DNA from: Paulownia fortunei
Lineage: Eukaryota; Streptophyta; Magnoliopsida; Lamiales; Paulowniaceae
Assembly (NCBI GenBank): GCA_019321725.1
Contig: CM033121.1
Location: 8,184,001 to 8,248,000, forward strand
DNA: 64,000 nt
Reading direction: 5' to 3'
The first letter of the stretch is position 1; the number at the start of each line of letters is the position of its first letter. Both the position numbers and the translations under genes were made by a program. Below the pieces are notes generated by a model. The model did no database searches and was not told the origin of the DNA. It saw nothing but the letters and a program-made list of their open reading frames with translations. Of the stretch, positions 22,568 to 33,883 are shown in pieces.

Positions 22568-23020
22568 TTTTGGCCAGTGTGGATTGATCCAACATGGATA
22601 GTGGTCTCAGTGTATGAAATTTATCCTTAATGGTTTCAACTAGTAGTGTGTATTTTGTGTTGTTTTAACTTTATTTTTGCAATAAGTCACATTTCAGGTG
22701 ATATATTTTAAATTCTACTTTCCTATCTATTTTCGACATTGAGGACAATGTCTTGATTATGTTGGGGGAGAGGATAGTTGATATTATGTCTTGTGTGTTC
22801 AATGTGTGTTTTTCTAGTTTTTTTAAAAAACTTCAAGCATGTTTTCTTTTGGATCTATTGAAACCATGAGTAAGAGTTTTCAAAGTAAGGGTAATATCTT
22901 TTGACACTCTTGAGACGCGCCTTCATTTTTTTTTGCATAACATGGCACATTTGTGAAGTTTTTAACTGAAATTTTGTGAATTGTCAAAATATAATTACAT
23001 TCCTCTTTTTGTTGGAGTCC
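22568..23020 (+). repeat. Internal duplication in Athila 3' region, copy 2
   Basis: Second copy of 21362-21860, about 1.2 kb downstream. It contains GACATTGAGGACAATGTC followed by GTTGGGGGAGAGG, a polypurine stretch like the internal one of Athila elements. The DNA between the copies (21980-22560) has no gene I can recognise. Confidence 0.75.
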
Positions 23021-23260
23021 AAGGGTATTATCTTGAAAAAAAATAATATTGTGCACATCCTAAGCCTTGTAGAAAAATTAGTTGTGATATATATAACTGA
23101 AAATTCTGACCATGTTAAAGTGTTTACTCTTTGATATTCATATATCTTTTGTGAATAAGTGGAGAGTTTGAGAAAACAATCATTCTGAACTTTAATTGTT
23201 CATTTAAATTTGTTTCGTTTCAATTTGAGATGCTTAATTGCTCGAGGACAAACAAATGTT

Positions 23261-23275
23261 AAGTGTGGGGGAATT
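23261..23275 (+). other. Polypurine tract of the Athila-like element
   Basis: AAGTGTGGGGGAATT directly precedes the 3' LTR and matches the usual Athila/Tat polypurine tract that primes plus-strand synthesis. The nearby CTCGAGGACAAACAAATG is also typical of Athila 3' ends. Confidence 0.8.
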
Positions 23276-24872
23276 TAATAAGTGCATATTTTGACATATT
23301 TTAGTATCAAATTCTTTCTACTTTTCTTGTTTTATTCTTATTAATATTATTGTTTTATTAATATTCTGTACTAGGGAATCAATGAATATAAAAAGATCAA
23401 AAGAAGCATATTTCCAAATTTGTGCTATTTTTGTATTTTGGGCATAACTCCATGATCAAAAGCCCTATAGATCTGAATCTTACTTCATTTAAAATCCAAG
23501 AGATAGAAATACAACTTTTCTGTTGAAAGCTCACCCTAATTCAGTATTGATTATAGCAAAACAATTATCCAAATGGTTGAACAAAATGGATCACCAAAAA
23601 TTCGGATGAGAGTTCAGCCAAATATTGACTTATTTGACCAATTGGGTCATATCTCTTAAATCCAAATTAATTTTAGGTTGCAAATAGGTTTGCTGAAGAA
23701 AAGATGGTGAGAAAATATATCAAAATGGTAAAAACATATATTGCAATTTGCTGCTGTTGTTAAAGGACGATTCTTGGACATGATTTGGTAATTTGACCAT
23801 ATCTCCCTCATCCAACAGTCAAATTTGACAAATAATATATGAAAATATATCAGTACCAAAAATCAACAATTTTTGTTCTTTTTACTCATCATCAAAATTT
23901 GGATGCATCTGACCTAAAAATATAATTTAATCGGGTAGGTGAGAATTTTGAGGATTTGGTGTAATAACTTACCAACTCTTGGCAACTAGCATACCACTTG
24001 ATTAACTCATCCATTATATATTTGGCCTCTATCATACTCTAAGTACTATAAATAGGGCATGTATTAAGCTTGCAAGAGAAGGGGGTAGAGAGTTTCTTCA
24101 AGCTAAGTTTTCTAGTAGTAATGTAAGTTTTCTAGTAGTAATAGAAATGCATTCTCTAGTTTCTCTTCTATTTTAGTCTTTCCTACTTTTATTATATCTT
24201 TCTAAATTTTATTTTATTGAGAAAAAAAGGGTGAACCACTTGATGGAGAAAGATTAATGGTTATAAGGGCAGAAAATGTTTAAATATGTTGTATTATTAT
24301 TTTGAGTTTTGATCTAAACCCTATTTATTTTGTGGCGATTCTTGATTTATGTATCTCCAATAGCACAAAAAATATTTGGCTTTATTTAGCTTATTATATG
24401 TTTCTACCCCACTGACTGCTAATGTGAAACTTTGATTTATTATTGACAAAGGTGTGCATAAATGCTTGATCCTATAAATAAGTATTGGCGTTAAGAGATA
24501 ATTTATAAATAGTAAAATAATATTATGATTACCTTATTGCATGAGCAATTTGATAATATCTTCCCATTGGAATCTTCATTATGTATGGATTCCAACGGTG
24601 GCAATTAAGAGAGGTAAAAATAATAGATAATCATTCCTTTATTCAAAACTCCAGAGTAAATCGGTAATCCTCAATACTTTTATTACTTTAATTTTTCTTT
24701 AGTTACAACCTACGTTAATTTTTTATATATTTTGAATCACATAAATCCCATTTTTTTAAAATTATAATTCTGAATTCTTGAAGCAACTTTTCTTTAGATT
24801 GACCTCGGACTCATGAGAAATTTATTACTTAATACAACCTGCACTTGAGTTTGCAACCTTAAAGTTTTAATA
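23276..24872 (+). repeat. 3' LTR of the Athila-like element
   Basis: 1597 bp, uninterrupted, matching 11558-12287 plus 17356-18245. It ends TTAATA where the 5' LTR ends GTAGCA, a decayed terminus. The CAATA duplication follows. Confidence 0.9.
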
Positions 24873-24877
24873 CAATA

Positions 24878-26090
24878 TTAGGTAGCAAATATTTGCATAT
24901 GAGATGTGTTGCTCATATTATTAATCTTGTTGTGAAAGATGGGTTGAAAGAATTAAACGAGTCAGTTGAGCGTGTTCTCAAAGTGGTGAGGTATGTTCAA
25001 CAATCATCTGCTAGGTTGAAGAAATTCAATTATTTTGTTGTTGAGGAGAATAGAAAATAAAAAATCATTGTGGCTAGATATTCCAATAAGGTGGAACTCT
25101 TTTTACACAATACTAGAGACAGTTGTGGTTTTCAAGGGTGTATTTGAAAGGTATGAGATGTTTGATGTTGACTTTCGTACATATTTTATGCCTAGGGGAC
25201 CTTATGCAAATATAGGTTTGCCGATAAAAAATGATTGAGTTGTTTTGGAAAGGTTAGTGAAAGTCCTTTGCTATTTCTATGAACTTACTCGTCGAGTTTT
25301 CAGTTCTTTATTTGTGACATCCAATATTTTCGTAGATGAAATCAGTGATGTGGATAAGCTTTGAGAGGGTGATGAAATGCTTTGGTAGACATGGCTAGAA
25401 AATCAAGTTGAAATTCGATAAGTACTAGGGAAATATGGAGAAAATAAAACGATGTTGTATATTGCTGATATCCTTAACCCTCGTCTCAAATTGAATTACT
25501 TACAATATATTTTTAAGAACATATACGGGTATGAACGTGGAAGGCACATAAGAAACTTGACAAAGATTGCTCTTTATGATGTTGTTGAGGAATATAAGAC
25601 TTTATAGTCTTTCGTAATATCAACATCATCATTTATTCAAATGTGCCTATGGAGAATACAACCCCAAGTGAATCTGAAAATGATAATGAGGCTGACCTTA
25701 GGGCTATAAGGGTTAATAAAAAGAGATACATGCAAATGTTGTCTGAGATCGGAGTTGATCAATCAAAGTTAGATTTATATCTACAAGAACCTATTGAGAA
25801 AGATTCTCCAAACTTTTATATCGTTGATTGGTAGAAAGTGAATAGCCATAGATTTTCTATTTTATGTAGATTAACTCATGATGTGTTAGCCATGTCAATA
25901 TTTACTGTGGTTTCGGAGTCTGCCTTTTGCATTGGGGCTCGCATAATTGACGACTTTAGAGCTTAATTGACTCCCAAAATGGCACAAGCTCTAATTTGTT
26001 GCCAAGATTGGCTTCATCATACTCCGATTAAATCTTTGAAAGAGGATTATGAGTTTATTCAAAGAATTGAAAAAGGTTTAATTTTAATGT
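24878..26090 (+). pseudogene. hAT transposase, C-terminal half
   Basis: Reading resumes with GSKYLHMRCVAHIINLVVKDG, then (25035-25238, different frame) WLDIPIRWNSFYTILE, both conserved in Ac-like transposases. 25440-25510 corresponds to the IADILNPRLKL segment. The hAT dimerisation (hATC) domain is read across 25860-26040, with a degraded ESAFSTGGR-like segment and LTPKMAQALICCQDWL. At least six stops or frameshifts are present. The DNA-transposon enzyme would cut and paste the element using a DDE RNase-H-like core; this copy is inactive. Confidence 0.85.
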
Positions 26091-27840
26091 TTACTTACAA
26101 TAGTTAATTTTACATTATGTTTACATTCTGTTTACATAGTGTCAAATATTAGGATGGAGTCTAATATCCTTGGCTTATGATTATATGATTGCAAGACTAG
26201 AAACTGAAGGTAAAATATTCTTTTTTCTTTATATAAGAGCTTATTTGGCTTTTGAAGCATAAGTACATAAGTGGGATCAAGTATCTGGTTGATAGAATTT
26301 ACTTGTTACAATATTCTAACTGCAACTAACTTTAATGCCAATAATTTTATGTTTAAAACTAATGAATACACTATTTTTTTCCCTTTCACCTATATATATT
26401 ACTGTTTTTCCACTTGTCATCGATATACTTGAATATGATCTTGGTATAAAGGCTGAGTTTTAGAATCAGATATGATGTACTGGATAAGCTTTTTGATGAA
26501 TCTATAAGTGCTTGTTTCTTTAAATGTTGTTTTATGTTTTTCTTCTCATTTAAGGTAATTGTTCTCAACCTGCATTTCATGTGGCAAAGAGATGGCAGAA
26601 TTTGATGATTTTTCATTCCTAATTGGCATTCACATAGAAACATAATGGATTCTAAAGAATCAAAAATAATTTTAACTACTACGTATATAAGTTGTTGTTA
26701 TTCTTTCCCTTAATTAGCAATTAGTTAATCTTAATGGTAGGAGAACATGATAAAATCTATTAACAAAATAGAACCTTTTTACTGGAACATACTTTGAGAT
26801 TTTAGAATATGCATGTAGATGCATAGTCAGTTGAGGAAATTTCTTGCAACATGAGGTTGAGTGCATTCCTTTTTAGTTGGTGTCAACATTTGTATTCCTT
26901 TTCTTTTATTCCAGTGAATGGCTTTTGATGTCCTCATCATCTTTTAACTTGACTCTTACAACATCAAAGTGTATATATCAAAGTACTTGATTTGTGTTTC
27001 TTGTACATGCATTTTCTTCTTATGAGTGACTACTATTGGAGAAAGAATTTATTGGTTCTTGCATAGTCACACTAGGGGGTATGTAATTTGGTTCTTGCAT
27101 AGTCACACTAGGGGGTATGTAATTGATCTCACTAGACAGTTGTTAGGTCTTCGTTGGTGGAGATATTTTGTATTACATCTCTTGTTTGTTTTGCTTTAGA
27201 TTACTGGATGTTATTACTTTTAAATTTTTATTGGGAAACTTTTGGCTCTTATGTTATTATGTATGATAATTTAGTCATGTAAATGTTAAACAATAAACAA
27301 TGGACTATTGTGGACCCTGTGGTATTGTACTTTTTAATTTGGATATTATCGTTATGTGTAACAAGTAACAATGAACTGATAGGATTGTAGTGGTGTTGTG
27401 CTTTTTATTTCGATCATTGGACCTTATTTATGTGATTTAATTATGTTGTGGTTGGTTTTTATTTTGAAGGCTTTGCTTTGTAAAATAATATCATTATTTT
27501 AGCATATTTTTAAAATTTAATATTTTTTTATTAAATTCGATTTGGGATATAAAAGGTTAGATTGGTAAAACCAAACCAAACCAAACAGGCTGAATAGGTT
27601 CAGTTCGGTTTGGTATGGTGGGATGCCGAACCAAAACAGTATAATTTTTTATTTTTTTTATTTTTTCAAAATTTTAATTTTACCAAAAACTGTACTTAAT
27701 TACCAAAATTATTTCGATAAAATCCAAACCGAACCATTTTACTTTGGTTCGATATTCGATATGGTAAATGGTGTACTGAATTTTTGGTTAACAAAAATTT
27801 CAATTCGATTCGGTATGATTTTACCAAATGCACAGGCCTA
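26091..27840. other. 3' untranslated and subterminal part of the hAT element
   Basis: AT-rich with no supported gene. 27535-27840 holds AACCAAACCAAACCAAAC-like and CGGTTTGGTATGG motifs that mirror the left subterminal region (9200-9370). These are typical transposase-binding repeats of hAT ends. Confidence 0.5.
27052..27123. repeat. Perfect 36-bp tandem duplication
   Basis: TTGGTTCTTGCATAGTCACA... occurs twice in direct succession (27052-27087, 27088-27123) with no difference between the units. It is therefore recent compared with its decayed surroundings. Confidence 0.9.
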
Positions 27841-28249
27841 GTCTGACCCGAACATCGGGTCAGGTCAGGCTCCATCAGGAAAAGATGCGGACCCTTGGAT
27901 AAAATAGGTATTTTCACAATTATGGAAGGGTAAAATGGTAATTTTAATATTTTACCCATCATTACTCCCCCAACTTTGTATGCATTTAATACATGAAAAG
28001 TTGATATAGACCGTTCATTCGAATTGTCTCTTCATACTGACCATACGATTTGGTCGTTTTACCTATATATATGTACAAGTAATGGACCTCACATTCCATT
28101 TTTATAGACTTTTTACTCGGAGATCGGAGTGACCTCAGCTCGTCAAGTATTTTTCAACGTCTTCCAGAGATCATATCTTGAGGTAACATCTTTGCCAAGT
28201 TTAGAATTTTCTTTCATTCTAATATTCTTTTTCCTTATTGTAATAATGT

Positions 28250-29600
28250 CAGCTCGAGTTTCTTTTGAACGAAACTTTAGTGACTCCAGTTTGAGTTCTA
28301 GTGAGTGAGCTCAAACTCAAGTTCAAATTCTAGGGGTGTCATTGGTCCCTAGCAAGTTCAGGCCGATCTCCCATAGAGAGAGGCAACCAACGAACACCCC
28401 ATCCCAAATCCTTCAGGTACTCCTGAACAGAGCTTAAACAGTGAAGAGATAGATGCCCAATATGAGTATCAAGAGGATCCCGATCTGGAGACCAATACCC
28501 CTTAGGCCTTAATCAGATCCACCATTCCAGAGACCAAAGTTATGAGTATTAGATGTAGGTTTTTCATCCCTAATAATCATAGAATTATTTTTTTGGATCA
28601 TAGTAATAGGATTGATGAGCCACCCTGTAGGTGTTTACCTTTTCATATAGCTAGTTTCTGGCCTCAGATTTTCTTTGTCTCACCTCATAAAGGATATTAT
28701 TTTGGGTCTATACTTGTTTATAGCCTAGCTCATACCTAACTCTGTCCACCATATCTCGGGTTTCATTATTTTGATGTGCTACTTTCATATAGAACCCTCA
28801 TTTGTGCAATTTTGGCATTTAAATTCTATTAATTCTACAACCAAAATTGGGAAAAAATGGGTTATTTTATCTCACCTCAAAGCCAAATTGGAAGTTGTTA
28901 CATTTTTTGCCTTCTTCCTTAGGTCCTTGTAAGGATAAAATTGTCCATCTTAAGTCCCTTAGGAGTAGACTCCGGAGAGTTCCTCTTTAGTGGAGAGTAT
29001 CTCGACCCTGGCACCAGAACTTAGGTCATGTATCGTGGGGTGATGACTTTATTTCGGGTCGTTTAACTAGGACTTGGTTTGAGGCTCCTAAACTCATTAC
29101 TAAAGAAGTCAACACATTGGTTGATCATAGCCCCACTCCCATTCAAGCAACACGGACCCATGGTAATTAACTTTCCTCATTTCTTTTTTCTCGAGCTCGA
29201 AATGATAGGATCTAACATTTATTTATTTTGTTTCAGAAATGGCGGTGCGAGCATCCATGGTTGCGAAGGCAATGGAGGAGGAAAGAGAGACTCTAACAGC
29301 TCGAGCTCGACCTACCATTCCCTACATTGGCTTCTAGAGGACCAATTCCTACATCAACTCAACCCAGCCTTTCCATAGTCATGGCTCCTGGTCTTCTGCT
29401 TCGAACTAACCATCTTTGGAGGTAACTGCTCCGACAGAAATTAACAAGGCCTCTGGTTCATTGAAAGCCTTCCAAGGACAAGAAGAAAGAAAAAGATAAT
29501 TCCGCTAAGGACAAAGGTAAGGGGAAGAGTTCTAAAGGCTGCAAAGGCAAGGATCATTCTTTGTTTTATATTGATTTAATCATCGAAGAGTTATAATTGA
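28250..29600 (+). pseudogene. Relic of a plant gypsy-type transposon protein (PF04195-like)
   Basis: A plus-strand frame at 28542-28739 reads RCRFFIPNNHRIIF and RIDEPPCRCLPFHIASFWPQI, the pattern of the plant family annotated as putative gypsy-type transposon protein (Transposase_28). Shifted frames continue through 28740-29160 (LTSKPNWKLLH-like and RTWFEAPKL segments). A plausible intron, GTAATTAAC to TTTTGTTTCAG (29162-29237), precedes AAATGGCGGTGCGAGC and a lysine-rich tail (29460-29560). Several stops break it. Function of the family is unknown; it usually marks large retroelements. No LTR pair or pol was found. Confidence 0.5.
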
Positions 29601-30339
29601 GACAAGTCTGATTTTCCTAACGGTCTATTCATATCGCATGCAAGAACCCACCGCTCAACCAACTACTTGGAGAAAAAGGTAACTTCCTTAAACCTGCAAT
29701 ACTCATACCACATCAATATCAAATCTGGGTTGTTGATTTAAATCAAACAACATTTGTCAAGATGTGGACCGTCAATATGTATCAAGCAAGATCCAGTGAT
29801 ATATAAATATGGGCATTAATTTCATTTTACAATTTAAAAATCAAAACAAAATGCAGAAACACAAGAATGTAGCATAACTCTCGTCTTAAGGGTGTATTTT
29901 TTGCATCTTTTTTAAAATTATAGGGTGTTCACTTGGCCTATTTTTTACAAGTGGGTTTTTAAACTATTGATATTTCAAGGGAGTAAATTCGAATTAAGCC
30001 ACAATTCCACATAGCAGAGCTAATAATATGATTTTAATATGCATCCTACTAATAGTACTCTATTTGATTTTTCATACAATGACAACTTGGTAAAATGTAC
30101 AATTGTGCTTCAATAATGACCCAAAATAGAAGCCCATGTTTTCGGGCTCCATTAGCAAAGCAATATAAGAGATTATGCAGTCAAATGACAAAACTTTATC
30201 AGCTAACTAAAATCCATTATGGATGATTCCAAGTGATAAGTAATGAAAAACAAATTGACAATATTATAAGTAGGATTGTGCTTGAGAGTAGAGACTCGTT
30301 TATATGATTGACCCAATCAAAACTGTATTACAACTGACA

Positions 30340-31240
30340 GTTACTTCATGTACGAGTTAACTATTATTATGACAATATTTGAAATTATTTTAGGAGTTTT
30401 GGGGAAGATGTTATGGGGAAGGTATTTTCAAAGATATATTTGAGAATGAAAATGGATGAAAGTAATATTTTGTTTTGTTTTTAGGAGAGAATTTTTTTAT
30501 TATAGATGTTTTATTTGGTAAATTTTCATTTAGATAGTGGTGTCATATCAATAATTTTGAATAATATTTTAAAAATTGGACCTCGATCGGTCCAATCGCA
30601 AATCGATGGTCGAATTGGTCCTTTAGAGGGTGAAAAAAATAAAATTTCGGTTAAATCGATTAAAAATATTTTTTATTTTTTTATTTTTTAAAAATCTTTA
30701 ACTTGATATTTGGTTATATATATCTGGTTATTTGGATTTTGATTTTGTTAAATGAATTTTTAGTTGGTTATTTATTTTCTTTACTTTATACATAGCAATT
30801 AGTCTATTAAATTTTCATTTTACATAATATAATAAAAAATATTGTCAATGTTCATCAAATCGGTCGAATCAACAATTTAATGAATCAAATTGGTTCGACC
30901 AATTGAATCATTGACCGATAACAAAATCGATTTGGTCACTAGTTTGATTATAAAAATACTATTTTTTAATGAATTTTGTTGTATTTTTTTAATATAAATG
31001 AAAGATGATATATGTTTATAATAAATATGAAAGATGATATATATTTATAATAAATATAGTGAATGTATAATGTATATTGATATTGATATAATGATTGGAT
31101 AATATAAGGAAGTTGATGTATTGTGGGCTCTAAGGCCTCTGGGGGAAGGAAATATTTATTTTGGGAAAATAATCTCCTAAATGCTTTTTCAGTCCAGGGG
31201 AATTAAAAAAAACTTTTAAGAGCATGAAAACAAACATATC
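30340..31240. mobile_element. Unclassified 0.9-kb insertion in copy B
   Basis: It is absent from copies A and C, which are continuous across this point (near 8035 and 49560). It contains partly inverted repeats of GGTCGAATTGGTCC and GGTTCGACCAATTGAATCATTGACCG (30590-30630 and 30865-30925), set in AT-rich DNA. The motif ATCAATTGAATCACTAG near 35677 is a second trace of the same family. No target duplication or terminal repeat was certain, so the class is unknown (a MITE or non-autonomous element is likely). Confidence 0.45.
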
Positions 31241-32475
31241 GTGTATAATTGACAATAACCTTTAATATTTGTAATCCAATTGTAAATTTGGTTGATACCT
31301 AGGTATAACATGAAAATTGTTCTAATCTACATGAGTGTAAAACTACAATAATCAATAGGTTGCTAGTTGCACCTTCTCAGCCACATGTGGGTCACCTACA
31401 TATAAAAATTAAAGGCATTCTTACCGGAGTTGGGTTCTCATCGTTCTCTTTCTTGATGAATGATGAATAAGGGAGTCCGACAGGAGATAAAGAAGATTGC
31501 TAACAGCGCACCGGGAAATTCTTAATGGATCGACCATCCCCATTCAAACTGATTATTTAATAGATTTTCATAAAAAAAAATAGGTGGATTTGTAGACAGT
31601 GGAACCTTTTAAACTCTTAGATTTTTCTCTCTTTCTTTTTAGGCTTTGAATGGTTTCTTCAACATGTAATTAAATAGTTTGCAATTCAAAGTTTTTTATT
31701 GTATTGGATGAATCAGGTGTTTACACTCGATTTATTGTAGAATCATCAGTTTTGATTTTTTTTTTCTGTAAGTTGACATACATATTTTTGTAGCATATTT
31801 TTGTAGGAAAAGAAATTTGTAAGTATATTTACCATCCAAGTCACTATTCTGATTAAAGTTTAAAAATAAATCAAACAACTCAATATTCGACATGAAATCA
31901 TTTTAAAACTCGATTTGTGCTCAAATTGATTAATTATAAAAAATAAAATATGTGTAAAAAAATATTTAAAAAATGTTAAATAACTCAATTTTGACTAATT
32001 TAATAATAAAACCAACCAAATTCAAATACAAATCCCAAAATAACGATATCTTGTTCAGTTCAGCATTTCATTTGTTTATACCCTAATTATGGTCGTATTT
32101 ATTATAATCATCATTAGCATGTCGTATTATATCTGAAATTCGTTAATCTAATTATGCATATCAATTGAACATTACATGAATCGTTTTCTTTTCCTCCTTA
32201 TCATTACAGCCCCTCAGAGTCCACAATCCTTTAAATTGTTGAAATATTTCCTACTCGATTACAAACATAAATTATTTGCATCATAATTGCAATTAAACAC
32301 CATATCTGATGGTCCTAATTCTGGAAATTTTCTGCTCATATAATTATACTGCAATTCGTTGTAGATTACAGGACAATTCCTTTTTGGGGTGTCAATTGTC
32401 AAGATTAATGGAATAGACATAAAATTACTACATAAACACTGCACAAATTTTCATCTCCCACTAGCATCCCCTTAT

Positions 32476-32492
32476 CTATATATATATATATA
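32476..32492 (+). promoter_or_regulatory. TATA box region of the SOUL gene
   Basis: CTATATATATATATATAAC lies 65-80 bp upstream of the start codon at 32558. That leaves room for a transcription start near 32510-32525 and a short leader. Copy C has the matching GTATATATATACC at about 50334. Confidence 0.55.
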
Positions 32493-32557
32493 ACCTGGAC
32501 GTGGTTTAGTTTTGTGATTACAAAAGAAGTTCATAAAAATACTCTCATCTCTCAGAA

Positions 32558-33883
32558 ATGGGTTCATTTAGGACAGAAGTAAATAGTCTAGTATTTTTGG
32601 TTTTATCCTTGTCCTTGTTTCACTTGGAATGCCTGGTAATGGGACAGGTTAAGGGATATCCACCCTCAGTGAATTGTGCAACTGAAGAATGTGCTCCATA
32701 TCAAGTTATTCACAGCCAGAAAGATTTTGAAATCAGAATTTACAAGAACTCTACATGGATTTCAAGTAAACTTATCACCCATTCCAAGACTTACACTGAC
32801 GGAGTCCGCGTTGGTTTCACCGAGTAAGAAACTCAATATGCCCCCATTAATATTGGTAGCAATAAATTTGATGATAATTATTTCTGGCATATGGATTAGT
32901 TCTGTCGATCTTTATTTTCACTTAATTATATAATAAGCCTAATTGTACTTACTTTATATATAATTACTTCTTAAATTTTATATCGATAGAAATTGATATT
33001 AAAAATTAGGTTTTAACTTAATTTTAACGAATAAATTAAGTGGATTCTATTTTATAAAAAATAGAAATATATTGATTAAACATAATCAATATAAGTTTAC
33101 TAATCTACGCTCTGAATAAATAAGTTTAGTATATTTGATTTTTCAAAATTAATTTTCGATGAATGAAAAATTAATGAATAAAATAAGTCATTTAAATAAT
33201 TTAAATAGTTGAATATGAAAAATTTAAAATGTAAAAAATTACAGTTACATGTTGAAAAAATGTAGCAGTTTTGTCTTACATATTTAAAATTTTACTTTAA
33301 TAAAAAGTAATTAAATACATTACCAGAGTTTGCACCCAAGCACATGTCAGCATTAAACTTTTAGAGACGCTCCTTAGACTTAGATGGACGTGACCAGACA
33401 CGATCCTAAGACATGTAACTGAATTTGGTCCACAATTTTTGGTTGATTATTTACATAAATTGATCGAATTACATTCTTTTTCTTCATCACAGTCTATTTA
33501 CCTACATTGGAGGCTACAACCGTCAAAAAGTGGCTTGGAATATGACAGCCCCAGTTCTAACTGACATTCTTCCCAAATCTTTCTTTAAAGTGTACTTTTA
33601 CGTGCCTGAGAAGTTCCGAAATAACCTTCCAACCCCCTATGGAGACGACATTATTCAGCCGGTGAAGCTGCCCCGAAGGAAGTTCGCCGCCGTGACAAGG
33701 TTCAGTGGCTACCTCAACGATGCAACCATTGCGGCGGAGCTGGCGGCCTTGAAGAAAAGCCTGCAGGGCACACCCTGGCAGTCCTCGGCGGCGTCACCGG
33801 ATTACAGCGCTGCTGATTTCAATCCGCCGTGGCAAGTGGAAGACCGTGTGAGTGAAGTTATTCTGTGGTTTGACAAGAACTAA
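32558..33883 (+). CDS. SOUL heme-binding family protein, two exons
   Basis: The coding sequence is 32558-32823 joined to 33493-33883, 218 residues. Donor GA/GTAAGAAA and acceptor TCATCACAG give a 669-bp AT-rich intron. Residues about 10-29 are hydrophobic (LVFLVLSLSLFHLECLVMG), a probable signal peptide. The mature part starts GQVKGYPPSVNC and continues APYQVIHSQKDFEIRIY, both typical of plant SOUL/HBP2-like proteins. Exon 2 has WNMTAPV (the conserved MTAPV), FYVPEKF, KLPRRKFAAVTRFSGY, LQGTPWQ and the end ILWFDKN. Family members bind haem or other tetrapyrroles; the physiological role of the secreted plant type is not settled. The frame is clean and splice sites are good. Exon 2's last two thirds are much more GC-rich than anything nearby. 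It is the only intact copy of a three-copy cluster. Confidence 0.92.

Larger units (their letters stand above)
11558..24872 (+). mobile_element. Athila-like Ty3 retroelement inserted in the hAT transposase gene
   Basis: Flanked by identical CAATA duplications (11553-11557 and 24873-24877). Direct LTRs are 11558-18245 (about 1615 bp once the nested 5-kb insertion is removed) and 23276-24872 (1597 bp). An Asp-tRNA-type primer site follows the 5' LTR at 18252, an integrase relic lies at 18600-19790, and a polypurine tract precedes the 3' LTR. Between primer site and integrase there are only about 350 bp, so most of gag and all of protease, reverse transcriptase and RNase H are missing. The long stretch between integrase and 3' LTR, where Athila elements often carry an extra env-like gene, instead holds unrecognised frames and a LOG-like sequence. 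Confidence 0.9.
9196..27840 (+). mobile_element. hAT-superfamily DNA transposon, split by nested retroelements
   Basis: The left end (9196) reads TAGGGGTTTGCACAA and the right end, reversed, TAGGCCTGTGCATTT. These share TAGG..T.TGCA, as in hAT terminal repeats. The flanks 9188-9195 (GTCCGACT) and 27841-27848 (GTCTGACC) match at 6 of 8 bases, as an aged 8-bp hAT duplication would. Subterminal DNA at both ends is rich in CGGTATTCGGT-like motifs in opposite orientation. Inside are a 5' untranslated exon, a BED zinc finger and the two halves of an Ac-like transposase on the plus strand. Without the nested Athila element the transposon would be about 5.3 kb, a normal size for an autonomous hAT. 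Confidence 0.8.
29716..32557 (+). repeat. SOUL-unit upstream region, copy B (of the intact gene)
   Basis: Collinear with copy A (7385-8852) and copy C (48903-50381) from ATATCAAATCTGGGTTGTTGATTTAAATC onward. It is interrupted by an extra segment at about 30340-31240 that A and C lack. Near the gene it keeps GACTCGATTACAAACATAA (32258), GGACAATTCCTTTTTGGGGTGTCAATTG and the TATA region. It holds the promoter of the SOUL gene. Confidence 0.8.
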
